Assembly (NCBI RefSeq): GCF_036997615.1
Contig: NZ_JAWLQA010000004.1
DNA: 64,000 bases
Origin: Brachyspira sp949287565
GTDB lineage: Bacteria > Spirochaetota > Brachyspiria > Brachyspirales > Brachyspiraceae
Reading direction: 5' to 3' (one strand)
Program-made: the position numbers and the translations under genes
Part shown: piece after piece, positions 42,971 to 51,644 of the stretch
How the letters are laid out: every line of letters starts with the position of its first letter
How positions within the stretch are numbered: position 1 is the first letter of the stretch
The notes under the pieces: model-generated
Databases searched by the model: none
What the model was told of the DNA's origin: nothing
The model's input: the letters and a program-made list of their open reading frames with translations, nothing else

Positions 42971-44482
42971 ATGAAATACAAGCCTCAGACTAAAGAAGAA
43001 TTAAAAGAATTAGTAAAAGATGAGAGTATATATTTGGGCGATATTGATACAAGTTTAATAACTGATATGAGTGTATTATTCAAAGAATCAACAAGAAAAA
43101 AATTTGATGGTATAGAAAATTGGGACACTTCTAATGTTATAGATATGCATGATATGTTTTTTAATTGCAGAACATTTAATAGTGATATATCAAAATGGAA
43201 TGTATCTAATGTTGAGAATATGGCTTGTATGTTTTTCGGTGCTGAAGAATTTAATCAGTATATAGGTGATTGGAATATTTATAAAGTTAAAGATATGAAT
43301 AGTATATTTTTTGACTGCAAAAAGTTTAATCAAGATTTAAATAGCTGGAATGTATCTAATGTTGAAAATATGAGCTTTATGTTTTATGGGGCATCATCTT
43401 TCAATAAGCCTTTGAATAATTGGAATGTAAGTAATGTTAAAAATATGTATGGAATGTTTAGCGGATGTAAAAAATTTAATCAGGATTTAAATAGTTGGAA
43501 CACTTCTAATGTTGAGAATATGAGCTGCATGTTTTTTGAGGCAGAAAATTTTAATCAGTCTATTAGTAATTGGAATGTAGTTAATGTTACTAAAATGTAT
43601 GGTATGTTTGAGAGATGTAAGAATTTCAATCAGAGTTTGAATGATTGGAATGTTTCTAATGTTACAGATATGAACAGCATGTTTAAAGGTGCTGAAAATT
43701 TTAATCAGCCTTTAAATAATTGGGACACTTCTAAAGTTGAAAATATGCGTTCTATGTTTGAAGAGACATATAGATTTAATACTGATATAAATAATTGGAA
43801 TACAAGTAATGTAAAAGATATGAGTAATATGTTTTGTAAATGTAAAAGTTTCAATCAGCCATTATATAAATGGGATACTTCAAATGTGGTAAATATGAAA
43901 TGTATGTTTTTTGATGCAGAAAATTTTAATCAAGATATTAATAATTGGAATGTAAGTAAAACAGAAAATATGCTTGGTATGTTTGAGAATGCTTATAATT
44001 TTAATCAGCCTCTTGATAAGTGGGATACTTCTAAAGTTTTGTATATGAACCGAATGTTTTTTAATTGTAAAAAATTTAATCAAAATTTAAATACTTGGAA
44101 TGTTTCTAATGTTAAAAATATAAAAAGTATGTTTTCAGGCTGTGAAAGTTTTAATCAATCAATAGGTGAGTGGCAAATTAATAAAACTTGTGTTATTGAT
44201 GATATTTTTGAAAATGCAGTTTCTTTAAAAAATGTTAAATCAATACTTAATATTTATTTTCTTGCTAGAGGAAATCATAAGAAACAGCTTTTAAAGATGC
44301 TTGAAAATTGCAATATAAAAGAAGTGTATAAAGAAGTTTTAAAATATAATAATGCTGGTATAAAAGATTTTATTAAAAAACTTGAAAATACTTATTATGA
44401 TGAATTAAAGGAACTCATTGAAAATAAAGAAAGTATTATATCAGAATATAAAAAATCAAAATCTAAAAACAAAAATAAATAA
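42971..44482 (+). CDS. BspA-like repeat protein (DUF285)
   Basis: 503 residues. N terminus KYKPQTKEELKELVKDESIY and DIDTSLITDMSVLF, then about 15 repeats of roughly 24 residues (pattern NWNVSNVxxMxxMFxxCxxFNQ) from about 45 to 415, and a Lys/Glu-rich helical tail. There is no signal peptide or lipobox, unlike surface BspA proteins of oral spirochaetes, so location is unclear. Repeats alternate between a C-type (CKKFNQ) and an A-type (AENFNQ), implying a two-repeat (48-residue) duplication unit. Related proteins bind host matrix or act in adhesion; that is not shown here. AAGGAAAC lies upstream of the ATG. Confidence 0.9.
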   Translation: MKYKPQTKEELKELVKDESIYLGDIDTSLITDMSVLFKESTRKKFDGIENWDTSNVIDMHDMFFNCRTFNSDISKWNVSNVENMACMFFGAEEFNQYIGDWNIYKVKDMNSIFFDCKKFNQDLNSWNVSNVENMSFMFYGASSFNKPLNNWNVSNVKNMYGMFSGCKKFNQDLNSWNTSNVENMSCMFFEAENFNQSISNWNVVNVTKMYGMFERCKNFNQSLNDWNVSNVTDMNSMFKGAENFNQPLNNWDTSKVENMRSMFEETYRFNTDINNWNTSNVKDMSNMFCKCKSFNQPLYKWDTSNVVNMKCMFFDAENFNQDINNWNVSKTENMLGMFENAYNFNQPLDKWDTSKVLYMNRMFFNCKKFNQNLNTWNVSNVKNIKSMFSGCESFNQSIGEWQINKTCVIDDIFENAVSLKNVKSILNIYFLARGNHKKQLLKMLENCNIKEVYKEVLKYNNAGIKDFIKKLENTYYDELKELIENKESIISEYKKSKSKNKNK

Positions 44483-44608
44483 TAATTAATTAAATGAGTA
44501 CAAAACGAAATATTGATTTTAAAATAGTAAAAGAATAGATTTTACCTGTATATAAACTTTTATAAATTTTATATTATGAGAATTTTTGACAGTATAAAAA
44601 ATAATTTT

Positions 44609-45364
44609 TTATTCTTGTTTTAATTTAATGATATCAGTTTCATTTTCTTTTTTATATTCTTTCTCTTCATTTGAATTATTTATTATTACGAATTGACATT
44701 TTCTGTCTTTATCATTATATTCAGATGAATGAGTAGAGCCATATCCTATATATCTAAGTCTTTCTTTATCTATACCTTTATCTACTAATTTATCAAATAT
44801 AGCTTTTGCTCTATTTTCAGATAAATATATATTATAATTAGAATCTCCGCTGCTGTCGCTATGTCCTTCTATTATGAGATTAATATCCTGATTTTTATTT
44901 AGATATTTACAAATTTCATCTATACCTTCATCATATTCATTTTTTAATTCATAAGAATCAAAATCAAAAGATATTATATTTGCAGTAACAAGAATTTCAT
45001 TATCATCTTGTTTTATTACCTCAGTTTGTTTTATAATTTGAGTTTTTCTATTTTCAATAACATCATTATTTGTGAGCTCTTTTTCTTCTGTTTTCTCTTC
45101 TATTATTATTTGTTGTTCTTCTTGAGTTATTGGCTCTTGATTACTTGAGTATTCTTCCTTTTCTTTTATAGAATCTGCTACAGTTGTGATATCATTCTCT
45201 TGTGTATATGTTTTTGAAGCTGTTTTTGTTGCCTGACTATTATCATTATAAAGTACTGCATGCAATTGTTTACTGAAAGCCAATACTACAACATGTTTAT
45301 CATTAGTAGAACATGAAACTGCAAAAATTAATAAAAATATTAAAGGTAAAATTTTCTTTATCAT
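44609..45364 (-). CDS. OmpA-family lipoprotein
   Basis: 251 residues. Lipobox AVSC (Cys 18), a Glu/Thr-rich linker (about 45-125) and a C-terminal OmpA peptidoglycan-binding domain (about 128-235): SFDFDSYELKNEYDEGIDEI, LIIEGHSDSSGDSNYN, YLSENRAKAIFDKLV, ERLRYIGYGS. Pal-like anchoring of outer membrane to peptidoglycan is the expected role. It is the last gene of the minus-strand envelope operon that starts at 49203. Confidence 0.9.
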   Translation of the reverse strand: MIKKILPLIFLLIFAVSCSTNDKHVVVLAFSKQLHAVLYNDNSQATKTASKTYTQENDITTVADSIKEKEEYSSNQEPITQEEQQIIIEEKTEEKELTNNDVIENRKTQIIKQTEVIKQDDNEILVTANIISFDFDSYELKNEYDEGIDEICKYLNKNQDINLIIEGHSDSSGDSNYNIYLSENRAKAIFDKLVDKGIDKERLRYIGYGSTHSSEYNDKDRKCQFVIINNSNEEKEYKKENETDIIKLKQE

Positions 45365-45394
45365 AATTAACCTTCTTAAAATTATTTATCTTAA

Positions 45395-46036
45395 TTACCT
45401 TATTGTAAATCTAGCTCCGAGAAGCACCTCATGAGCATCATGAAAACCAAAGCCTAATAAATATCTATATCCTAAATCCAAGGCAAACCAATCAAGTATA
45501 TTATACACCAAACCAGCATTAATTCCAAATGCAAAAGAACTTCTAGTAATAAGGGCCTTTCCTATACTATCACTATAGTTATGGTACATTTGATATAATC
45601 TGTTTCCGAAAGATAGTCCGAAATATATACTCATATTAGGAGTTCTGCTGTAAAGAGCCCTAGTGCTAAGATTATCTAATTCATTATTTCGTACAAAAAA
45701 GATGTTTATATCATAATATACGTTTGCCATTATACTTTGCATCCAAGTTTCTTTTTTACCAATTACTCCCTGAAACATATATTCAATATCAAGTCTTAAA
45801 GGCACTAATCTAGTTTTTCTAAATAAATCATATCCAACAGCAAAACCTCCTCCTACATAATTATTCTTTTCAAGGAAAGGAAGTTTTCCTAACTCTAATC
45901 TATTTGTTTTATTTAGAGCCTCATGTTTAAAATTAATTTTAGGGGCTATATAAACACCTGAGAAAATTGCTGCAGAAAGACTTTTATTTGAAAAGGCAAC
46001 AATAAAAAATAATAATATAATCACTAATCGTTTCAT
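45395..46036 (-). CDS. Predicted outer-membrane beta-barrel protein (paralogue of 46312 gene)
   Basis: 213 residues with a signal peptide (about 1-22). Barrel-like mature part: GVYIAPKINFKHEAL, NNYVGGGFAVGYDLF, VPLRLDIEYMFQG, YSRTPNMSIYFGLSFG, ALDLGYRYLLGFGF, and a final strand LLGARFTIR. It shares these blocks in the same order with the 46312 product, so the two are paralogues separated by a small lipoprotein gene. Outer-membrane placement and function are inferred. Confidence 0.78.
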   Translation of the reverse strand: MKRLVIILLFFIVAFSNKSLSAAIFSGVYIAPKINFKHEALNKTNRLELGKLPFLEKNNYVGGGFAVGYDLFRKTRLVPLRLDIEYMFQGVIGKKETWMQSIMANVYYDINIFFVRNNELDNLSTRALYSRTPNMSIYFGLSFGNRLYQMYHNYSDSIGKALITRSSFAFGINAGLVYNILDWFALDLGYRYLLGFGFHDAHEVLLGARFTIR

Positions 46037-46048
46037 ATAACAACCCTT

Positions 46049-46306
46049 TTATTTTAAATAAACAAAATTTTTTCTAAGTAAATTATTAGTATTAAAAATA
46101 CTGTTATTAAATAAACTGCTATTCATACCTAAACTATTATTTAAATTATAATAGCTGTTAGAATTAAGTTTGCTTTTTTCTCCTAAATAACTTTGAGGAG
46201 GATAAGCAGGCATTTGAACATTCTGTACTGGCATTATAATCATAGTTGATGTTTGGCATGAAGCAAGTGCAATTAAGATTAATAATAATAAAGCTATTTT
46301 TTTCAT
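46049..46306 (-). CDS. Small lipoprotein
   Basis: 85 residues. Signal peptide with lipobox ALASC, then a mature part of about 68 residues rich in Asn, Ser, Tyr and Pro (NLNNSLGMNSSLFNNSIF). No domain recognised. Spacings of 12 and 5 bp to its neighbours place it firmly in the envelope operon, between two paralogous barrel genes. Confidence 0.72.
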   Translation of the reverse strand: MKKIALLLLILIALASCQTSTMIIMPVQNVQMPAYPPQSYLGEKSKLNSNSYYNLNNSLGMNSSLFNNSIFNTNNLLRKNFVYLK

Positions 46307-46311
46307 AAGTA

Positions 46312-46977
46312 TTATTTCCTAAGATCCGGTATTGGGAATCTTGCTGCTATAGCAAATTCATGTGATAAAACATTATCCAAACCATATAATATTCTATATC
46401 CTATATCCAAGTTAAGGAAACTAGTAACATATATGTCAACTCCAACTGCACCTCCTATTGCAAATGTAGGGCTAGGTACTGTTACAGTAGCTTTAACTCT
46501 TCCATTTTCTTCAAACCATCTGTCATAAGTGTTCGCATTTATTTTTGTACCCATTAAAAGTCCTAAGTATAAAGACATTATTGGGGTTCTGCTATATATT
46601 TCTTCAGCTGTAACAGTTCTTAATTCGCTCTTTTTTATATGATATATATGCATGCTGTAATAAGCAGCTGCTAGTATAGAATGCTGAGATTGTTTTACTA
46701 TATTTCCTGTATGATAGTTTCCAGTCATACCATCTTTGAAAGTGTATTCTAATTCTAATCTCAAAGGTATGTTTCTCTGGTATCTATAGAAGTCAAATCC
46801 TGTAGAAAATCCTGCTCCAAGATAATTATTCATTATGTTCTGATTTTTGTTGTTTTTAAAACCAGAATCATTAAAATTATATACGATTTTAGGTGCTATA
46901 TAAAATGCATCTATTATTGGAAACAAAGATGAACTCATAAAGCAAGTCATTATTGATATTAATAAAATTTTTTTCAT
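46312..46977 (-). CDS. Predicted outer-membrane beta-barrel protein (paralogue of 45395 gene)
   Basis: 221 residues from the ATG at 46977, preceded by TAAGG; an in-frame ATG nine codons earlier is less likely and would spoil the signal peptide. Signal peptide about 1-20. Blocks FYIAPKIVYNFND, NYLGAGFSTGFDFYRY, IPLRLELEYTFKDG, YSRTPIMSLYLGLLMG and NLDIGYRILYGLDN parallel those of the 45395 product. The function is unknown. Confidence 0.78.
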   Translation of the reverse strand: MKKILLISIMTCFMSSSLFPIIDAFYIAPKIVYNFNDSGFKNNKNQNIMNNYLGAGFSTGFDFYRYQRNIPLRLELEYTFKDGMTGNYHTGNIVKQSQHSILAAAYYSMHIYHIKKSELRTVTAEEIYSRTPIMSLYLGLLMGTKINANTYDRWFEENGRVKATVTVPSPTFAIGGAVGVDIYVTSFLNLDIGYRILYGLDNVLSHEFAIAARFPIPDLRK

Positions 46978-47007
46978 ACTAAAAACCTTACAAAACATTA
47001 TCAATTA

Positions 47008-47718
47008 TTAAAAAGATATACCTACAGCTAATCTAGGAAGAGGTATTAATCTTATACCTGGTGTGAAAGAATATCCTATATCAAGTAAAGATATATCTAT
47101 AAAAGGACGAACTTCCCAATCATTACCCATTTGAGAAAATAAATCTATTCTAAATCCCATTTCTCCTGATATGTAAAAGTCATAAACAGTAGTAGTTTTA
47201 TATCTTGTACTTCCATCATTTCTTAACTCTTTACCATTAACTATAAATGTAGTCATACCAACTTTAGGAAGAAGGAAAAAACCGCTAGGGGTATCGCTCT
47301 TATTGAAATAAAATCTTACACCTATAGAAGCAGGTATAGCTATTGTACTTCCATTATAAAACTTAGATATAGCTCCTGAGTTTATAATATTTCCGGCACC
47401 ATCTCTTATAGGATCAGAATAATCTCCGTAATGAGTATCAAAAGCATAAAAACCTAATGTGGCATCTATTGATTGTTTAGGGAGATAAGTATAGTTATAT
47501 GTTAATCTTATTCCGAATTTACCATCATAAAATTTACCGCTTGCACCTTCTTTTGTTTTAAATATTAATTCAGTAATAAGAGGCATAGTACCCATAGAAA
47601 ATAATGTAGTACCAAAATCTATTCCTAAAGAATGCTTTAAATAATCCTGAGCATTAACTATATTTACTGATGTAAAAATTAGTACAGATATAAAAATGAT
47701 AATTTTCTTTATATTCAT
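47008..47718 (-). CDS. Predicted outer-membrane beta-barrel protein (related to 47731 gene)
   Basis: 236 residues, signal peptide about 1-23 (ending VNAQ). Barrel features: KFGIRLTYNYTYLP, IAIPASIGVRFYFN, DFYISGEMGFRIDLF, WEVRPFIDISLLDIGYSFTP and C-terminal strand RLAVGISF ending in Phe, the classical barrel terminus. Resembles its upstream neighbour (47731) in the last 60 residues. Spacing of 12 bp to that neighbour shows co-transcription. Confidence 0.78.
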   Translation of the reverse strand: MNIKKIIIFISVLIFTSVNIVNAQDYLKHSLGIDFGTTLFSMGTMPLITELIFKTKEGASGKFYDGKFGIRLTYNYTYLPKQSIDATLGFYAFDTHYGDYSDPIRDGAGNIINSGAISKFYNGSTIAIPASIGVRFYFNKSDTPSGFFLLPKVGMTTFIVNGKELRNDGSTRYKTTTVYDFYISGEMGFRIDLFSQMGNDWEVRPFIDISLLDIGYSFTPGIRLIPLPRLAVGISF

Positions 47719-47730
47719 AATTCAAACCCA

Positions 47731-48639
47731 TTAAAATCTTAAACTAAATCCAATTCTAGGAAATAATGCAAATCTTATATTTGCAAGATATTTTGCCCAA
47801 TCTGGGAAACTGTTCCAAGCAGGTATATTGAATGCAGAGAAACCTGCAGTCAAAGAAGTAACTCCTCCTGTTACAGTATTATATACATTTCCAGTCCAAG
47901 GTCTTACATAATATCCTATTTCAAGTATTGCTATATCTATAGTTGGCTTTACTCTCCATTCTCTAGTAGGGAATAATTCTATATTCCAACCCAACTCATA
48001 AGAAACATATAAAGCAGCATCATGAACAGTATGCTCTGTCTTTATACCAGTAAGTCCATTATCTGTGGTTACAGTATAGAAGAATGCATCTATTCCAAAG
48101 CGAAATGCATTATAGAATTGTCTTTTAGGCCCATAAAATTTTACTCCGAATGTTACAGGCATAAATATAAATGATGCATTGAAAGTTGTATCTTTACCAA
48201 CAACCCCAGCATAATTTCCTTGTCCTAATGCTTCCAACAATTTTCCGGCATTTTCTTTTGTTATAGTCAAATCATAAGTACTTGAATAAACACCTATTCC
48301 TGTTTCCAAAGCTATTTGATTATGAACAAATAATGAATATGAAATAGCAGGTACATACCAAGCAGAGCCTTTGGCATCAGCATAATCAAAATATTTATTG
48401 ATATCGCCTAAATCCATACCAATTAATCCAGTTAGATTTACAGCATTATTCACAGCAGTGTTAAATAATAAAGGATAAAAAATAGCACCGCCAGGATTTA
48501 AATTGACGCTTATCATTTGTCTTCCTTTTATCCAGCTGTAATCTTCGCCTGTTACTTCTGTAGAAAGAGGAAGTCCTTTAGCAGAAGCGTAGGCACTCAA
48601 ACAAAATAAAACAGATAATAATATAAAAATTTTTTTCAT
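47731..48639 (-). CDS. Predicted outer-membrane beta-barrel protein
   Basis: 302 residues from the ATG at 48639; an upstream in-frame TTG four codons earlier is less likely. Signal peptide ends around ASA (19). Mature strands: YSLFVHNQIALETGIGVYSS, FIFMPVTFGVKFYG, AALYVSYELGWNIELF, WRVKPTIDIAILEIGYYVRP and FPRIGFSLRF with a terminal Phe. The ribosome site is poor (GGTTC). The WRVKP...LEIGY block is shared with the 47008 product, so the two are paralogues. Function unknown. Confidence 0.78.
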   Translation of the reverse strand: MKKIFILLSVLFCLSAYASAKGLPLSTEVTGEDYSWIKGRQMISVNLNPGGAIFYPLLFNTAVNNAVNLTGLIGMDLGDINKYFDYADAKGSAWYVPAISYSLFVHNQIALETGIGVYSSTYDLTITKENAGKLLEALGQGNYAGVVGKDTTFNASFIFMPVTFGVKFYGPKRQFYNAFRFGIDAFFYTVTTDNGLTGIKTEHTVHDAALYVSYELGWNIELFPTREWRVKPTIDIAILEIGYYVRPWTGNVYNTVTGGVTSLTAGFSAFNIPAWNSFPDWAKYLANIRFALFPRIGFSLRF

Positions 48640-48660
48640 AATAAGAACCAATATATTTTT

Positions 48661-49203
48661 TTATTTTATAGCCTCACCGTTTTTAAATCCGCCTTGAGAA
48701 TTTTTTAATATATTTTCAATTTCAGCTTTTTTTTCAGCAGATAAGTTAGTACCTTTTAATATTTCATCAGAATTACTTAAATCTATATTTTCAGCACCTT
48801 TATCCATAATAGAACTTATTAAATTACCTACAACAGCTTCACCGCCTTGATCATCAAGAACATCAAGTATAGCATCCACTGCTTTTTTAGCATCTTCATC
48901 CATTTTTACAACATAAAGTTCATCTCCGGCAGGAGCAGCCATTATATATCCGCCATTACTATCTTTATATACTCCGCCTATACCTAGTATAGGTTCTTCA
49001 AAATTGTAGCTTCCGTTAAGATTTCCGCTTCCACCATTAATAGTAAGTGTATTTCCATTTGCAGATGCACCAGCCCAATTACCGCTTTGCATTTTTGAAA
49101 GTATTAAATCAGCTCCTGGTTTAGTAACTTTTACTCCATAATCTTTTGTACATGAAGCTATTAAAATAATAGATATTATTGAAATAATAGATAGTGTTTT
49201 CAT
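48661..49203 (-). CDS. Lipoprotein, first gene of the envelope operon
   Basis: 180 residues, lipobox LIASC (Cys 18). The mature part has Gly-rich beta hairpins (GNTLTINGGSGNLNGSYNF) and a helical C terminus with KKAVDAILDVLDDQGGEAVV. No domain recognised. A good promoter lies just upstream (49235-49263), and the following genes are 12-31 bp apart, so it heads the operon down to 44609. Confidence 0.72.
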   Translation of the reverse strand: MKTLSIISIISIILIASCTKDYGVKVTKPGADLILSKMQSGNWAGASANGNTLTINGGSGNLNGSYNFEEPILGIGGVYKDSNGGYIMAAPAGDELYVVKMDEDAKKAVDAILDVLDDQGGEAVVGNLISSIMDKGAENIDLSNSDEILKGTNLSAEKKAEIENILKNSQGGFKNGEAIK

Positions 49204-49548
49204 AGCATATTTCCATAAATTAAAATATTTTTATATTATAAATCACTAAGTAAAATATTACAACTTGTAATTATATATTTTTTTACATTTTTATGATTTT
49301 TTTTAAGTTTTTTTAAAAAAAATCACATATTTATTTTACATTTTTTATTTTTTTAGATTACGAATTTTATAATGTATGTCAATTTTATTAAATTTATATT
49401 CGAATTTGTTTTAAATGAAAAATAAAATACATATTTTGTGGAATTTTCATGAAGTAATAAAATTTTTTATGTATATATTTGTATAATAATGATTCTTTTA
49501 TAAATAAATTTTTGTAAGGTTAAAAATATTATGTGCTATAATTTTTTA
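49204..49548. other. AT-rich spacer with the envelope operon promoter
   Basis: 345 bp. Apart from the promoter at 49235-49263 no feature is seen. Confidence 0.55.
49235..49263 (-). promoter_or_regulatory. Promoter of the envelope operon
   Basis: Minus strand TTGTAA (49258-49263), 17-nt spacer, TATAAT (49235-49240), about 30 nt before the first start codon. Confidence 0.65.
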
Positions 49549-50211
49549 TTATTTCATACTTTTTTGTTTTTCTTTTTTATCTATTATAGATCTGCTAGCT
49601 AATTCATTTTTTATATCATTAATAGTTATGCCTTTCTCAACCATCAAAACTAAACTATGATAAAGTAAATCTGATAATTCATATATAGTTTCTTTATTGC
49701 TGTCGTTTTTAGCACCTATTATAACTTCTGTGCATTCTTCTCCAACTTTTTTTAATATTTTATCTATTCCACTATTGAATAAATATGTTGTATATGAGCC
49801 TTCTGTTTGATTGATTTTTCTTCCCTTTATGAGTTCATAAAGTTTGTCAATAGAAAAATCTTTATAATCTTCTTTTGAATATACTTCATTAAAGAAACAA
49901 GATTCGCTTCCTGTATGACAGGCAGGACCTTCTTTTATAACTTCTATAACTAAGGCATCATTATCGCAGTCGCTTTTTATTGATTGTATATGCTGATAAT
50001 TTCCAGATGTTTCTCCTTTTCTCCATAATTCTTGTCTGCTTCTGCTGTAGAAACAAGTCTTTTCTTCTTTGATGCTTATTTCAAGGCTTTCTTTATTCAT
50101 ATATGCTAGAGTTAAAACTTCTTTTGTATAATAATCTATAACTATGGCTGGTATTAAGCCTTTATCATCGAATTTTAATTTTGATATTTCATTTTGATTT
50201 ATACTGTTCAT
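49549..50211 (-). CDS. hisIE: Bifunctional phosphoribosyl-AMP cyclohydrolase / phosphoribosyl-ATP pyrophosphatase
   Basis: 220 residues. The HisI half (about 1-115) has CFYSRSRQELWRKGETSG, DCDNDALVIEV and GPACHTGSESCFF, the metal-binding cyclohydrolase core. The HisE half (about 118-215) has LYELIKGRKIN, KILKKVGEECTEVIIGAKN and YELSDLLYHSLVLM, the pyrophosphatase helices. Together they do steps 2 and 3 of histidine synthesis. No other his gene is in the window, so the pathway genes are scattered or elsewhere. Own promoter at 50241-50269. Confidence 0.95.
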   Translation of the reverse strand: MNSINQNEISKLKFDDKGLIPAIVIDYYTKEVLTLAYMNKESLEISIKEEKTCFYSRSRQELWRKGETSGNYQHIQSIKSDCDNDALVIEVIKEGPACHTGSESCFFNEVYSKEDYKDFSIDKLYELIKGRKINQTEGSYTTYLFNSGIDKILKKVGEECTEVIIGAKNDSNKETIYELSDLLYHSLVLMVEKGITINDIKNELASRSIIDKKEKQKSMK

Positions 50212-50240
50212 AAATAATTCCTAAAATATTATTGATAGTA

Positions 50241-50269
50241 ATTATGCTATAAATATAATTTTTTTGCAA
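50241..50269 (-). promoter_or_regulatory. Promoter of hisIE
   Basis: Minus strand TTGCAA (50264-50269), 17-nt spacer, CATAAT (50241-50246). Confidence 0.55.
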
Positions 50270-50546
50270 TATTTGATATTAAATTATATTGTATTTAATA
50301 AAGGTTTTGTGATTAGTTTTTTATAATTTGAAAATACTGATTGATTTACTTTAAATAAAATTGTTATATTTAATTATATAATTAATTTGATTTTAAGAAT
50401 TTTTATTTTAGCAAAGATAAAAAATTAAAAAATCTAAAAAATATAATAATTGCAAAGTGATAAAATTTGAACTATTTATTAGCGACTAATAATAAGAAAA
50501 TATTAGTGAAAATATTAAAAAATAGTAAAAAAACTATTAAATACTA

Positions 50547-50575
50547 TTGATTTTTTTGTATAGTTGCTTTATAAT
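50547..50575 (+). promoter_or_regulatory. Promoter of the str-S10-spc cluster
   Basis: TTGATT (50547-50552), 17-nt spacer, TATAAT (50570-50575). Transcription near 50582 leaves a leader of about 184 nt before rpsL. Confidence 0.75.
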
Positions 50576-50581
50576 GCTCTC

Positions 50582-50765
50582 ACTTTCATAAAAGCGATTA
50601 AAGCGTATAGTATGGTTTTCTCACTATTAATTAGGTTTTAATACTATAATTGCTCAGTTGATATACTGTTTCGTGTTTGAAGTTTAATAAAAAAATATTA
50701 ATATTGTCATTCCTTGAAACGGATTGGCTTGTAAAAAAATAAAGAATTAGAGGTTTTGTATTTTT
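50582..50765 (+). promoter_or_regulatory. rpsL leader with a hairpin
   Basis: TATAGTAT (50606-50613) pairs with ATACTATA (50641-50648) around a 27-nt loop. Ribosomal leaders often bind a feedback ribosomal protein (S7 in str operons), but no S7-site motif can be claimed. TAGAGG lies before the ATG. Confidence 0.4.
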
Positions 50766-51140
50766 ATGCCTACAATTAATCAATTAGTAAGAAAAGGTCG
50801 CAAGCGCATAATAAATAAAACAAAGTCGCCTGCATTAATGAAATGTCCGCAAAGAGAAGGGGTTTGTACTCGTGTGACAACAACTACACCAAAAAAACCT
50901 AACTCAGCTATGCGTAAAATTGCTCGTGTAAGAGTAACTAACGGTATGGAAGTAACAGCTTATATTCCTGGTATAGACCATACATTACAGGAACACAACC
51001 GCGTACTTATAAGAGGCGGAAGGGTTAAAGACTTACCTGGTTGTCGTTATCACATAGTTCGCGGAAGCCGTGAAGCTACAGGTGTAGAAAAGAGAATGAA
51101 AGCTAGAAGTAAATATGGTACTAAAAAACCAAAGGCTTAA
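50766..51140 (+). CDS. rpsL: Ribosomal protein S12
   Basis: 124 residues, full length. Decoding-centre protein of the small subunit. TTTPKKPNSAMRKIARVR contains the conserved lysine (residue 43) at which mutations give streptomycin resistance; here it is the wild-type Lys. The CTRVTT, IPGIDH and VKDLPGCRYHIVRG blocks are normal. First gene of the str part, 14 bp before rpsG. Confidence 0.98.
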   Translation: MPTINQLVRKGRKRIINKTKSPALMKCPQREGVCTRVTTTTPKKPNSAMRKIARVRVTNGMEVTAYIPGIDHTLQEHNRVLIRGGRVKDLPGCRYHIVRGSREATGVEKRMKARSKYGTKKPKA

Positions 51141-51154
51141 TGGAGTAAAGTAAT

Positions 51155-51625
51155 ATGGCTAGAAGAAGAAGAGCACAAACTAGAAAAATAGATGCTGATC
51201 CAGTTTATGGAAGCGTTGTTATTAGTAAATTTATAAATAAGCTAATGTATGACGGTAAAAAAAGTAAAGCTGAAAATATATTTTATAAAGCTATGGATTT
51301 AGTTAAAGAAAAAACAGGTAAAGATGGTTTAGAGGCTTTTAATGAAGCTATAGAAAATATTAAGCCTCGTGTAGAAGTAAAATCAAGAAGAGTTGGCGGT
51401 TCTACATATCAGGTTCCTGTTGATGTAAGACCAGACAGACAAAATTCTTTAGCATTCACATGGCTTATAGATGCTTCAAGAAAAAGAGGCGGAAGAAGTA
51501 TGGTAGAACGTTTATCAAATGAAATAGTAGACGCTATAGATGGTAAAGGTCAGGCAGTAGCTAAGAGAGATACAGTTCATAGAATGGCTGAAGGTAACAA
51601 AGCGTTCGCACACTTCAGGTGGTAA
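51155..51625 (+). CDS. rpsG: Ribosomal protein S7
   Basis: 156 residues, the common length. Organises the 3' head domain of 16S rRNA. MARRRRAQTRKIDADPVYGS, KFINKLMYDGKKSKAE, RRVGGSTYQVPVDVRP and HRMAEGNKAFAHFRW are standard. GGAG ribosome site, between rpsL and fusA in normal str order. Confidence 0.98.
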   Translation: MARRRRAQTRKIDADPVYGSVVISKFINKLMYDGKKSKAENIFYKAMDLVKEKTGKDGLEAFNEAIENIKPRVEVKSRRVGGSTYQVPVDVRPDRQNSLAFTWLIDASRKRGGRSMVERLSNEIVDAIDGKGQAVAKRDTVHRMAEGNKAFAHFRW

Positions 51626-51644
51626 TTTTAAGGAGAATATTTAA

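Larger units (their letters stand above)
50212..50765. other. Divergent control region of hisIE and the ribosomal operon
   Basis: 554 bp. It holds the hisIE promoter, the rpsL promoter and a structured leader. 50270-50540 shows no feature beyond A+T richness. Confidence 0.6.

Noticed and set aside
50582..50765. Known riboswitch or S7-binding site in the rpsL leader
   Set aside because: Only one hairpin with a large loop is visible; no recognised aptamer or S7 site motif.
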